The position numbers and the translations under genes are program-made. The notes under the pieces are model-generated. The model saw nothing but the letters and a program-made list of their open reading frames with translations. It made no database searches and was not told the DNA's origin. This document shows positions 30,301 to 41,900 of a DNA stretch of 43,153 bases, piece after piece. The stretch comes from Parachlorella kessleri (lineage: Eukaryota; Chlorophyta; Trebouxiophyceae; Chlorellales; Chlorellaceae). Positions within the stretch are counted from its first letter, which is position 1; each line of letters starts with the position of its first letter. The stretch covers positions 1 through 43,153 of the forward strand of contig BBXU01000163.1 in assembly GCA_001598975.1 (NCBI GenBank), in the 5' to 3' direction.

Positions 30301-32971
30301 TTTCATGAGGGCTGGTTGCAAGGCGTGTGCCTTCTTTGTCTCCCTCCGCAGGGTGAGCGGGCGCTGCAGGTCTTTGAGGAGCTGCGCAGCACCCCCGGCC
30401 TGTCCCCGGACCTGCGCTCGTACAACCTGGCTATCAAGGGCTGTGAGAGCCCGCCCACGCGCGTGCTGCGGCCGCAGCAGCTGGAGCAGGCACTGGCACT
30501 CAAGGGGGAGATGCTGGCCAGGGGTCTGCTGCCTGATATCATCACATATGGGACGCTGATCCATCTCTGTGCACAGGTGCAGTATATGAGCGCTTGCGGC
30601 AGGCAGGCAGGCAGGGGAAGGTGTGTGTGGTGGTGGGGGCGGGGGGGGGGGGGGGGCTGGCTGCTCGCAATTCGCAGTTGGCAGGTCGTGTAATCATCAG
30701 TTTCTCCATCCTGTGTGGTGAGGCTGGCTCGGCGGCGACTGTGTCTGGTCTAGGCGGGCATGTGCATGAAATGAAATGCCTGAGCGGCTTTTGGGCAAGC
30801 TAGCATGCCTTTAACCATGGCAAAGTGAGGGTGGGAAAAGGCAGCAAAGGTGCACAAGTGACCCTTGTGCTGGGGAACCAGGGGACCTGTGCGCTGATTG
30901 TAAGGCAGTGAGCCCTCGCAGTACTTCACCTGGCGATAACTGCCGGTATGGCGAAGGCGGAATGCATGCTTATTCCTCCTGAGTGTGCTGCTGCTGCCGC
31001 CCTTGCCGTCGCTGGTCGCAGGCCAAGCAGGGGCGCCTCGCGCTGCAGCTGTATGTGGAGATGCAGCAGCGGGGGGTCAAGCCCAACAAGACGGTGGTGG
31101 GCATCTTGTTCCGGGCGCTGGGCGCGGCGGGCATGGTGGATGACTGCATGCGCATCTTCAGGAAGATTCTGTGGGCCCCAGCCAGGTGAGAGGGCAGGCG
31201 TTGGTTTTGTGCTGGGCTCAGCAAGACGGACATGGGAGGCAGGGAGACCAAGCAGGAGGCGTTGTGGGGTGCTAAGGGCATCATTTGGGGCAGGCCCAGC
31301 CGGAGTCGCCTGGGATGCGACAAAGGGCGGTCCTAGCCGCCCACATCCTACTGGCAGCAGGGTGCGTTGCTGTGGTTGCCTGCGCCAAGGATGGCTAATG
31401 GTGCTGCGTTGCCCTGCCTTGCAGGCTGCGCCCCAACCGGGCCACCTTCCGGCAGCTGCTGCAAGCGCTCAAGGAGAACGGCGCTCTGAGCGAGGCTCTG
31501 CGCGTCTACCAGGGCATGAGGAAGGTGCGGGCAGACTGGTAGCACAGCAGGACCGCTGCCTGAGAGACCAGTTGCCTCTGAACGGGAAACTATATCTGTC
31601 TGTGCGGCTCCCCGTCAGAAGGGTGTCAGTCTCATGGTGACAACTTTATGGTCCAGTACACAAATTCGAATGCCGAGGCACCTGCTCTGCAGTTCATGTT
31701 GTTCATGGGCCTATCTTCCCTCGATGCACACTCACATGCTCGCTCACATGCCTGCGGCCCTTGTGCCTCCCTCGCTGCCGGCGCAGGTGGGGTATGCCCC
31801 CCACAACCAGGAGTTCACGGAGCTGATCAGCGCGGCGGCGGAGCAGGCGCTCCGCCAGGAGGACACAGCGCTGCGGGAGCAGGTGCTGGCGCTGGCCAAG
31901 GTCAAGTCGTGCAGGTGTGTGTACAAGCTGGGGCGGGTAGGGGGCGGGCGCAAAGGCAGGGCTGCATGCCAGGACGGAGTGGGCCCTGCACAGCCTTTCG
32001 ATAGTGGCAGACAGCGTGACGAGTGCCAGCTTTTTGGTTGGTCTGGCAGCCTTGCACCAGCGCGGGCCGGGCACAGAACCCTGGCCCACGAACCGTTGCA
32101 ACAAAATGCAGGTGCCCGCGTAAGGCTTGCCTGAGTGCCCAAGCACTAACCCATGCTGGCATTCATGCACGCATGAAGGCGACTTGTGTTGCACAGAGTA
32201 GGGTGACAAAGCGTGCGACTAACGAGCAGCTTGAATGCTGGGTTTCCGTAGCTACAAAGCCCAGGCTCTGGGTGAGGCAGACCTTGTGCCCTTGATGTGT
32301 ACAGGGAGGTGGACCTGCATGGCATGTCAAGCACCGAGGCGCGTGCTGCTGTGCTATGCGTGCTCAGCTTAGCGCAGCAGCACTATGCCTTGCAGCAACA
32401 GCATCACCAGCAGCAGCAGGAGTGCGATGGCAGCCATGCGAGCACCGCTACGAGCTCTAGCCCTGGAATGGCAGACAACGTGCATGACATCGTCATTATC
32501 ACAGGCGCAGGGCGCAACTCAGCAGCTGGGGAGGCAGTGCTGCCCGGGGTCGTCCTCAAGCTGCTGAGGGAAGAGCTGGGTATTGGCGTGGACTATGGTA
32601 GCATGCACAGCAGCGTTGGGGTGAGCACAGGCACGAGCAATAGTGCCTCAGGTGCAGGCCCCAGCGGGGGCAGCACCAGCTTGAATGGCAGCAGTGGCAG
32701 CAGCAGCGTGAATGGCAGCAGTGGCAGCAGCAAGTTGAATGGCAGCGGACAGACTGCCTTGCATGACTATCAGGAAGAGCCTCAGGGTGCGGCAACCACG
32801 GCGGCTACCCCTGCCAGTGCGGCTGCAGACGCTGGCAAGGCCAATGCAGGCCGGATAGTCATCTCGAAAGCGGTGCTGTTGCACTGGCTGGAGGGGCGGG
32901 GAGGCCGCAAGTCCACAAAAAGCCACAGCAGTGGAGCTTCTAGCCCGGCAGCTCAGCTGGCAGCCTCATGA
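27385..32971 (+). CDS. PPR-SMR protein, probably organellar
   Basis: Ten exons: 27385-27658, 27985-28328, 28539-28726, 29033-29201, 29413-30024, 30352-30576, 31022-31185, 31425-31524, 31787-31914 and 32305-32971, giving about 956 residues. The first exon (MACMFSKNGELWPLLPQLAP) looks like a transit peptide; its link is supported by phase only. Pentatricopeptide repeats follow, for example GLKPDTSTFNVLIKCCMRGK, PADEATFNGLIKAFSYAGDF, LLPDIITYGTLIHLCAQ, GVKPNKTVVGILFRALGAAG and LRPNRATFRQLLQALKENGA. A Ser-rich linker (about 401-452) interrupts the repeats. The C-terminal SMR domain starts VDLHGMSSTEARAAVL at about 737, has ITGAGRNS at about 800 and ends GRIVISKAVLLHWLEG at about 917. PPR-SMR proteins of plants (GUN1, pTAC2, SVR7 type) bind organelle RNA or act in plastid gene expression. 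The RNA target cannot be read from here. Confidence 0.9.
29638..29793 (+). repeat. In-frame 78-base tandem repeat (Ser-rich PPR linker)
   Basis: Two copies of a 26-codon unit, each starting gaccc(t/c)agca and ending in an AGC run followed by aggagtggccgaggt. The protein unit is of the form DPS.GN..D.IPSSS...SRSGRG. It lies between PPR motifs. Confidence 0.85.
32681..32749 (+). repeat. 27-base tandem repeat in the SMR insert
   Basis: Two and a half copies of a 9-codon unit (LNGSSGSSS, VNGSSGSSK, LNGSG) inside the SMR domain, part of a longer Ser/Gly/Ala insert. Confidence 0.75.
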
Positions 32972-33177
32972 GGAATGCATACATGTAGGTTAGGGGGGTT
33001 CTGGAGCTTTCCCGTGCTCCCTTGCTGGCCTTGCATGCCTGCGATGTAGGCTATAGACTCGTGCGCTGGCCAGCGGTAAGCCAAATCTTGCAACCCTTTT
33101 CAATGAAGGAAAACTATAAAGTGGTTGGCACAGTGCCAGGAGTACCGTTGAAAAGAAGCACTGCGTTTTCAATTCAA

Positions 33178-33182
33178 TTACA
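33178..33182 (-). terminator. TGTAA poly(A) motif, FMT gene
   Basis: TTACA on plus, 35 bases past the FMT stop at 33217 on the minus strand. No plus-strand TGTAA is seen for the facing PPR-SMR gene between 32972 and 33216. Confidence 0.45.
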
Positions 33183-33216
33183 ACATAGAATTCGTTTAAG
33201 ACATGCTTTATACACA

Positions 33217-35663
33217 TCAGGGGGCAGGTGCTGTTTCTGCGGCAGCCTGCTGCTGCTGCTCCTGCCACTCAAGCACCCTGCCATTTAACCCATTGGCAAA
33301 GTCCTTAGCCGTTGCCACCTTTTTGCCGGGCACCTGGACTTCCAGCACCTCCAATACACTGCCATCCCCACAGCGGATGAACATGCCATCCTTGCCTGCA
33401 ACCACCTGCTGACTGTTGCCACCGCTACTGCTGCCGCCGCCGCCGCCTCTCAAGGCTGACTGCGAAGCCACTCTGGTCCGAACTATCTTCAGTTCTAGCA
33501 ACTCCCCAGTTCCGCTGCCGCTGCCGCTGCTGTCCCTGCTGCCATTGCCAGCGCTGCTACGGGCTCCTTCCCCCTCGAGCGTCCGCACTGTGAAAGTGGC
33601 GGTGGTGCCCGGCCAGCCGGCAAACGCTCGCACCTGGTTGTGGAGCTCCAGGGCTGGCCGCGAAAAGTCCAGGGCCGCCTCCTCCCTCCCTATCTTGGCA
33701 GCATGCGTGGCCTGCAGCAGCAGTGCACCCTTCACAGTCCCTGCTTGCCAGAGGTACAAACCATGGTGAAGTGCAGCGTCAAGACAGTTTTGGAACCCCA
33801 AGAGCACAAAGAACAAGCATACAGTGTAGCCCGCCTGCCCAGATCCAGCCTTGCCAAAGTAGCAAAGCCCTCACAAGCCTGTGCGCCCGGTGCTCACCTG
33901 TGAACTGTCTTGTGCCACGGCTGTCTTGGCCGCCATGCCCGCCCACACGAGCTCAAGGTAGTCTAGCAGCAGGTCGGCTCCAATGGTAAACAGCTCCTTG
34001 AGGAACTCAGGTGCCTGCTTGTGTTTAAGAGTGAAATGTAGGTGCCTGGAGAGGCTCAGGGCTTCTTGTGAATGACATCCTTGCATTCCGCCCTGACCGT
34101 CCACAGCGCATCCTGGTATGTGCCAACAAGAAACCAGCAATGCTATCAGACATGGAGGATGATTGCCGCAGGAATTCCGCCCACCAGCTGATGACTACAG
34201 GTATGACCTAAGACCTCTGGAAAGTGCAATGCTGGTACTTCATCCTGCCCGCCCACATGCGGCCTTGGCACCTGCAAGCCCTCACCTGTATGTCCGGGTC
34301 CACCTTGACTTTCTTCTGTGCCAGGACTGGCCCGGCATCCATCTCCTTGACTGTGTACAGGAGGCTCACGCCTGTCCACTCCGCACCGTCCTGCTGGCAG
34401 GAGACATAGCATGGGCAGGCAAAGCACACACTGGCTTCGCCGTCTCTCACCAACTGGCACTTGCTGCTTGGGTGGCAATACACTGTGGACATACGGCCCT
34501 GTATGGAGGGCTACTGCCGCATCCCCAAGGCACTGGCTGCGCAGCTACTCTCAGCCCAGGACAGGGTGCAAGCCCACCGGGTGTATTTAGGGCCCTGTTC
34601 CATGCGATACGCGCAATGGGAGCACTGGATCAAGAGCTCTGGCGTTTTTGGTACTAGGGTTCAAATGGTTAGGGTACGATGCCACGGCATGGGCGACTCC
34701 GCCTGCCGCTCACTTGCAACGCTCGCTGCGCAGGGGCAGCCCCTCGGTACTTAGGCAGCAGGGAGGGGTGGATGTTTAGGGTGCCATGCCGCGGAATCGC
34801 CAAGAAAGCCGTGGGCAGGTAGTTGCCGTACGCTGCAGTGACGCATAGGTCGGGGCCTAGCTGCCGGAGGCACTCCAGAAACTGCTTGTCAGTAGCCTTC
34901 TCGGGACACAGAATCTGATGCTGCTGCAGACCAGAAGCGCGGGCTAGCTGCTCCACCTCTGATGGCTGCGGAACTTTCTTGTTGCCGCGCCCTTTGGGGC
35001 GCCCTGGCTGGGAGACTACTGCGCTGACCTGCAAGGCACTTCAGAGGACGAGGTCCTCACCAGCACTCTGCTCAACAGAGCTGGCGCATAAAGGCCCTGC
35101 TTTTGTGAAGTGACCGAGCAGCCAGGTCAACAGTGGGGCGGAGCTTGGGAGCAATGAACATATAGGCGACCATGTGCTACAGCGATGTTTTATCAGATAC
35201 CTCGAATGTTGCGTCAGGCTGGGCGGCTGCCTGTAGCAACCGTTCAAGCACCAAGGCAGCAACCTGCAAGGTGACACGCAACCTGCCCAGTTAAGATACT
35301 GTTTGTAGAATCTTAAGTTCGTTGTACGAGGGGCTGGACCCACAGCGTGACAATGCCTGCAGGAGTCCAAGGGAGTTGCCCCTTGGGACCTTGGACAAGC
35401 AGCTGATGGTGTTGCCGCACCTCTGGCGTACCACAAAAGACAACCTTCTTTTTATCTGTCGCCTGCTGTCCTGCGACGCTGCTCAAGCACCTCACAGTAC
35501 TCAAGCGGGCAACAGCCAAGTGGTGACAGGCCCCACCCCATGATTCTGCGCTTCGCAGTTGTTGGGGTTGACGATGTGTACATAACAACCGTTGTCCAAG
35601 GTGCAGTTGCTGCACGAAGTTCCTAGCAGCTTGACTGCTGAGTCGCTGGCAACTTAGGAACAT
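33217..35663 (-). CDS. FMT: Methionyl-tRNA formyltransferase, organellar
   Basis: Six exons join in phase: 35663-35421, 35263-35201, 35028-34714, 34390-34286, 34014-33898 and 33711-33217, giving about 445 residues. FMT formylates initiator Met-tRNA for plastid and mitochondrial translation. About 70 N-terminal residues (MFLSCQRLSSQAARNF, many Arg, His and Gln, no acidic run) form a transit peptide before KKKVVFCGTPE. The active-site block GTLNIHPSLLPKYRGAAPAQ contains the catalytic Asn and His at about 187 and 189. The matching Asp is at about 225 in VKEMDAGPVLAQ. The C-terminal tRNA-binding domain reads ATHAAKIGREEAALDFSRPA and VRAFAGWPGTTATF, then VQVPGKKVATAKDFANG. A Ser/Gly-rich insert (ARSSAGNGSRDSSGSGSGTG) sits in the C-terminal domain, and a basic insert (GRPKGRGNKK) lies near the start of exon 3. 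Confidence 0.93.
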
Positions 35664-35982
35664 AGAGTGTCGTCACCACACTCGCTTAACAATTGATCTT
35701 TACAGAATGCACCATCCCAAGACATTGATCGGAACTAGCTGTACTCGATGTACAAAGTACAGTTAATAGTGGAAGTCTGATTGAAAGGATTGTTGCAGCA
35801 CTGCTGCTTCTGCTTGGTTAGTGCATAGAACTACGAGGCGCTGCGACGGAGGCGTTGATCGTAGGAGCAGGACAGTTGGTGGGGAGGGAACTGTGGCAGG
35901 CTCTTTTGCAACTATAAGCACTCTGTAAGGGAGCTTCAATCCTAGCTTTGGGAGCAGGAGTGGTCCCTGACACCTTGGCACC
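35664..35982. promoter_or_regulatory. Divergent promoter region, FMT / coatomer gamma
   Basis: About 320 bases between divergent start codons. A TATAAG lies at 35913-35918, about 65 bases ahead of the coatomer ATG. That is close for a TATA box, and I give it little weight. Confidence 0.35.
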
Positions 35983-38900
35983 ATGGCAGCCACGGCACAA
36001 AACGCTATGGAGCCGCTGCGCAACCCGGAGAAGCAGAAAGATGAGGATGCGGAAGAAGAGGAACGTGAGTTGACACCCTCGATCAGCTGCTGCTTTGGCA
36101 GCGGCACCACTGATCTTAGTTGGTAGTGCCACAGACAGTGCACTGCAGTGGGTGCTGCTGGCGACCTAACTTGCATTTGGGGTGCGTCCAGCATATTCTG
36201 AGGGATTGGGTTGGTTGTACTGGCCTGTAAGTGGGGGCCGACAGAGCTGTAGATAAACCTGTAACAAGTTGTGAGGGCCGGCAAGCATGCCAGGTTGCAC
36301 CGTGCTGCAAGCTTGCAGCGCCCTACATGGGTATCTCCAGCAGTAGGGCCCTAGACCTGGGCAAGGCCTTGCAAGTGATGCTGATCCAACCTAGCCGTGC
36401 TTGTATCTTTTGTTCACTAAAAAACGTGCCCGTGCCGCCTGCTGCAGTGGAGTTCTCCCCCTTCTATGGGGTGGACAAAGCTGGTGTCCTCCAGGTGTGC
36501 CTCTACTTTGTTTGCCGGTCGACCCAGCCGCTTTGTGTTCATATCTTGTTGGACATAATTTGCAGCTACTGTCTTGTGGTTTCGATTGCTGCTGGTGCTG
36601 GTGCTTGTGGTGGGGTCCCTGCCTGTACACGGACCTTACCCTGCAGCTCCTTTGACAGCAGTGGCGTGCTATCAGCCAGGCCAGCAGCCATGCCAAGAAG
36701 TCAGGAGCAGGGGTGGCTGAGCAACCGTTGTATTCGTGGGTGAGATGAAGCCACAACCTGCAAGAATCTGTGCTCTTTGTCTTCCAGGAGACTCGCATCT
36801 TCAATGACAATCATGTGGACCCGCGCAAGTGCCAGCAAGTCATTACGAAGTTGCTGTACCTGCTGACACAAGGGGAGAGCCTCACAAAGGTGGGTGCTCT
36901 GCTGTGGCGGGGTGGGGCGGCGTGCTACACGATGTGCAGCTGGGCCTCGCAAGTGATCGGCCAGGCGTGGAAGCCAAGAAGGACTGCCCTTTACAGCTAA
37001 CAGCCTGCAAGTGAGAGACTCCTGGAGAAGAGCAATGGGTAGCCTGGTGCCCGTCCAAGTTGGCCTCATAGCATCAACTTGGGCCGCTGCAATGCTGGCC
37101 TGGGCGAGCATACCCCGCCCCAGCCTGCTGACTGCGAGCAATGCTGAGTACGACTTGGAGTTTGCGTGCGGGGCGGAGTTGGAGTGCCAATGGTCCATGC
37201 CCCCATAAACCTGCACATCTCCATTGCGAATAGTCCCTGCAAGTTACTGCCATGGTGCCCCAACTACTGCCGACAATGCCCGTTGCATACTTGACATGCA
37301 CACATCCCCGCCCCACCTCCCGGCACAGACCGAGGCCTCCGACGTCTTCTTCTCCACCACCAAGCTGTTCATGCACAAGGACGTGCACCTGCGGCGCATG
37401 GTGTACCTGATCATCAAGGAGATCATCCCCTCCAGCGACGAGGTCATCATCATCACCTCGTCGCTCATGAAGGACATGAACTCCAAGAACGAGCTGTACC
37501 GCGCCAACGCCATCCGCGTGCTGTGCCGCATCATCGACTCCCAGCTGCTGCTGCAAATCGAGCGCTACCTCAAGCAGGCCGTGGTGGACAAGAGCGCCGT
37601 GGTGGCCAGCAGCGTGCTGGCGGCCGCGCTCCACCTGGTGGGCGCCAACGCGGAGGTCATCAAGCGCTGGACCAACGAGATCCAGGAGGCCATGACCTCA
37701 CGCCACCCCATGGTGAGGGTAGCGGTGTGTAACTGGCCGCCTTTTTGAAGTGGTATGGCGAGAAGACGCCGGGTGCCTAGCCTACAACAGCGGGGCAAGA
37801 GGTGCTGCGAAGAGCTCATGGGTAGGGCTGCCTGCTCTGTTTTTTTTTGGGGGGGGGCGGGGGCATCATGCCCAGGCTGCTAAATGTCGATGGGGGTGGG
37901 GGTGGTGCCGGGGCCCACAGGAGAAGTAAGAAGGTTGGCCCAGCAGTGGGCTGGCTGACAGCAGTGTCCCTCCTCAGGCCGGGAAGGCCCGCGGGCGGCC
38001 GGGACAGAAGGTAACAGGGGGGTGAGGTCCGAGGTGGAACCTGTGGGATTGGTCTGGATGGAGGGACAGGATCTTGTAAGTACTGTGCAGCTCTTGCAGC
38101 GGCAGTGAAGCCTGCCATGCCTGCTGGACCCCCGCCTGCCCAGCACTGCCCTCCTCGTTACTACCCACTGCCCACTCCCGCCGTGCAGGTGCAATTCCAC
38201 GCGGTGGCGCTGATGCACTCGCTGCGTGCCACCGACCGCCTGGCCATCAGCAAGCTGGTCACGCAGCTCACGCGCAGCAGCGTGCGCTCGCCCATGGCGC
38301 AGTGCCTGCTGGTCAGATACGTGGCGCAGGTGGGTGGTGGCGGGCCATGGGGGTTGGGAAGACGCATGTTGCAGGGGTGTGGGGTTGACGGGCGTGCCAG
38401 GGCCATCCCATTGCCAAGCTGCGGTCACGTCAAACCGGGCTGTGGACCAGGGTGGGCCAGGGCAGAGTGGAGGAGAAGACAGCTTGCCTAGCGGCGCAGC
38501 TTTCCCTGCCAGCTCCCCCTGCATTCCTAGGCTTGGCATCATTCTCGGGGAGGAGTAAGGGCTGTTATGGGGTTGATGCTTGCTTCGGCACCTCGGACAC
38601 AGCTGCGCACACGTGGGACGAGAAACTCACCGCTGTAGAGTTGCTCTGCGCAGGTGATAGCCGACTCACAGCCTGGCTCTGGCGGCGAGCAGCGCCCCTT
38701 CTACGACTTCCTAGAGGGCTGCCTGCGACATAAGTCAGGTGGGTGGGGCAGGGCTGGGGCTGCATTGGATGTCACAATTGGAGGTTGGAAAAGGGCGGTG
38801 CTGTGGTTGCGGGATGGGGCGCATGGGCGATGGTGGCAATGAGAGGCTTACTGCAGGTGCACCAATGTGCTCAAGCCTTGTTGTGAAAGGGTAGGAAGGC

Positions 38901-41900
38901 GCTCTACCTGCCACGCGTGCTGGCTAGATGCGATGTGGCTCTCTGGAGTAGGGGTGAACCCCGCGTCTTATGGCCCCGCTCGTTGCCTGCCCATACCAGG
39001 CGGGCTGTGCTATGCATGACGCAGCGCATGCTAATGAGACACTGGTGTGCTGCTGCTTTGACCCTTGCACCTGCAGAGATGGTGATTTTTGAGGCCGCGC
39101 GCGCCATCTGCAACCTGCGGGACGTGTCCGTGCGCGAGCTGACCCCCGCCGTCACCGTGCTGCAGCTCTTCCTCTCCTCCTCCAAGCCCGTGCTGCGCTT
39201 TGCGGCAGTCAGGACCCTCAACAAGGCGAGTAGCGGGGCGGGTAGAATGAGTTTGTGGTGATGGCGGGGTTGGCTCAGCACAGCAAAGGATAGAATTTTC
39301 AGACCCGGCATCGCACTTGCCTGCAAAGGCTTAAATGCCGCCCATTACATAGCTGGGAAGAAGGTGCAGGCCAAAGGCAGCAGGTGGTCCTGGCCCTGGT
39401 GGTGCCAGCGGGGCTGCCACATCAGTCAATTTTCACCCTGGGGCAAGCAGCGAGGCACACTGCATATGGGAGCTCACGTCATGCGGTTAGTTCACAGCCT
39501 GTGGAGGACCATCTACCCACCTGTAAGCTAGCCTCCTGTGCTCAGTGGTGCTGGACCCTACAGCAAAGTCACCAGGCTGGCTGGGTTGACAGTACTCCTG
39601 CCCTGCTGCTGCCTTGTGCACCTCTGCAGGTGGCCATGTCCCACCCCATGGCGGTCACCAACTGCAACATCGACATGGAGTCGCTTATTGCCGATCAGAA
39701 CCGCTCCATCGCCACCCTGGCCATCACCACGCTGCTCAAGACGGGCAATGAGTCATCCATTGACCGCCTGCTCAAGCAGGTATGGAGGGCCTGCTTTGTG
39801 CCGTGGCTGTGGACTGTAGTGCAGGAGTCGGGGGTTGTGGCCTGGGGCACCGCAACATTCACTGGTCGGGCATGGAGTGATTTCTGGGTTTGTCGGCCAG
39901 GGAGCTTGGTCTCTGCACCGCATGGCCTCTCTCCCGGGAACAGTTGGGCTTGCCTGTGGCACACGCCGCGCCAGGTTTGCATGCCTTGCTCCATCGGAAG
40001 CTGTGGCCTGCCCTGGTCGCACAGCCGAGCATGCAGGTGGCATGTGGCTTCCTGCATGCATGCAGATCGGCGGCTTCATGAGTGAGATTGCCGACGAGTT
40101 CAAGATTGTGGTGGTGGAGGCCATCAAGGCACTCTGCCTCAAGTTCCCCCAGGTGGGGAGAGGGAAGGGGGGGGGGGGTCAGGCTGTCTCCTGTACACCA
40201 GAGCTGGGTGCCGCACGCACGCGGGAACTTGAGAGCGGGGCTGGAGGTCGGCCAGGAGGGGGTGGTGGGGGGCACATGTAGGGCTTGGGTTGGAGTGCTG
40301 GTAGGCAGGGTGACCCGTGTGTTGCGGTCGGGTGCCTGGCAGCTGTGCCTGACGGTCAATGACCCCATGACACTATCCGCTTTTGAGCGCCCCGCCAGAA
40401 ATTGTTAGTCCATGCACCATGTGGCTGGATACCCGAGCCCCAGCCCCCCGCGCTCTGACGCTTCTAAGCCCTCTACCGCTGCCGCCGCAGAAGTACCGCG
40501 GTCTGATGAACTTCCTGAGCAACGTGCTGCGCGAGGACGGCGGGTTTGAGTACAAGCAGGCCATCGTGGACTCCATCCTCATCCTCATCAAGGAGATCCC
40601 CGAGGCCAAGGAGATGGGACTGGCACACCTGTGAGTCAGCCCCGCCCCGCCACATGTCCTGCCAGCCTGGCAGCAGCAGCAGGGGCTTACCTGCATTGTA
40701 GGGTTGTTTTCGTGGGGTGAGGGTGTTGTCATGGGTGATCTCACCTTGAGCCTGGCTTAGGCACCTCACGTGCACCCCTTGGCCTGACATGGGGTACGGA
40801 AGCCAGCAGCCTGGCAATCCTTAGCTTACTCGTATGGCAAGCATCAGAGCTCCCTGCCCACACCTGTCAGCTGGCGTGAGGCCTGGTCCAAGGTCTGCTG
40901 CTGCCGGCCGAACAGGTGCCTGGCCCGAGCGGCGCTGCTTTTGCTACCCCTAACACTGGCTGCCGCTGCGATGCAGGTGTGAGTTCATTGAAGACTGCGA
41001 GTTCACGTACCTCTCCACGCAGATCCTGCACCTGCTGGGCGTGGAGGGCCCCAAGACCAAGGACCCAGGTGAGGGCCGGCAGGGCAGGGCACTGGGAACA
41101 CAGGGCGGGCGGGGGAGCCAGTGTTGGCTGCATGGCAGGGCGGTCTCGGGTGTAAGGGACCTACATCCGCGCAAATTAGGGGTGCAGCTGGCAAGATGCC
41201 GCAGGACCAGGCCTTGTTTGCATGGTTTTTGTTGACCGCCCGGCCACTGTGACGGCCGGCTTATGCTGTGTTAATGCTGCGAGGTTGTTGGGCCAGCATC
41301 TCATGCGGCACGTGTTGCCATGGGCCCGCCATAGCTCTCACCCACCTAGCCTTCTACAAGAAAAGCCCCTCTATCCCGCCCGCCCTCGCAGCCCGCTACA
41401 TCCGCTACATCTACAACCGCATCATCCTGGAGAACGCCACCGTGCGCGCCGCGGCGCTGTCCAGCCTGGCACAGTTTGGCGCCGAGTGCCCGGAGCTGCG
41501 GCCGCGCATACTCACGCTGCTCACGCGCGCGCTTTACGACAACGATGATGAGGTAAGGGGAAGGTGGGGGTGGGCATTGGGTGGTTTGGTGGGGAAAGTG
41601 TGCCCGCCTCTGTGTAGTAGAGGGCAGGGGTTGGAGAGCGACCTGCTGGTTGTGTGTGGTGTGAGGGCGGGTATGTGGAGGAGTGACGGCAGCACTGAGG
41701 GGCCTGGGATGAGCCGTGAGCCTTACAGGTATAGAGGGCGACGTGGCTGACGCAACAGGCCTGTGCGCATGATGTTCCAGCATTGCCCTGCACCCCCTCA
41801 AGCCAGCTTGCTCCAGCACCTGTCATCTTCCCTCGGCCTGACATGTCGCCGCCAAGCACCGTACACACCCTGCCATCTTTTATGGATTTGACCAAGAGTG

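Noticed and set aside
33712..33834. Longer form of the last FMT exon, adding a hydrophobic stretch before the C-terminal domain
   Set aside because: It needs a 63-base intron and inserts unlikely sequence. The acceptor ctgctgctgcag at 33712 joins in phase directly to ATHAAKIGREEA, which fits the family.
34640..34680. ggttcaaatgg, resembling a tRNA T-loop
   Set aside because: No acceptor stem, D-arm or anticodon arm can be built around it; it lies in an FMT intron.
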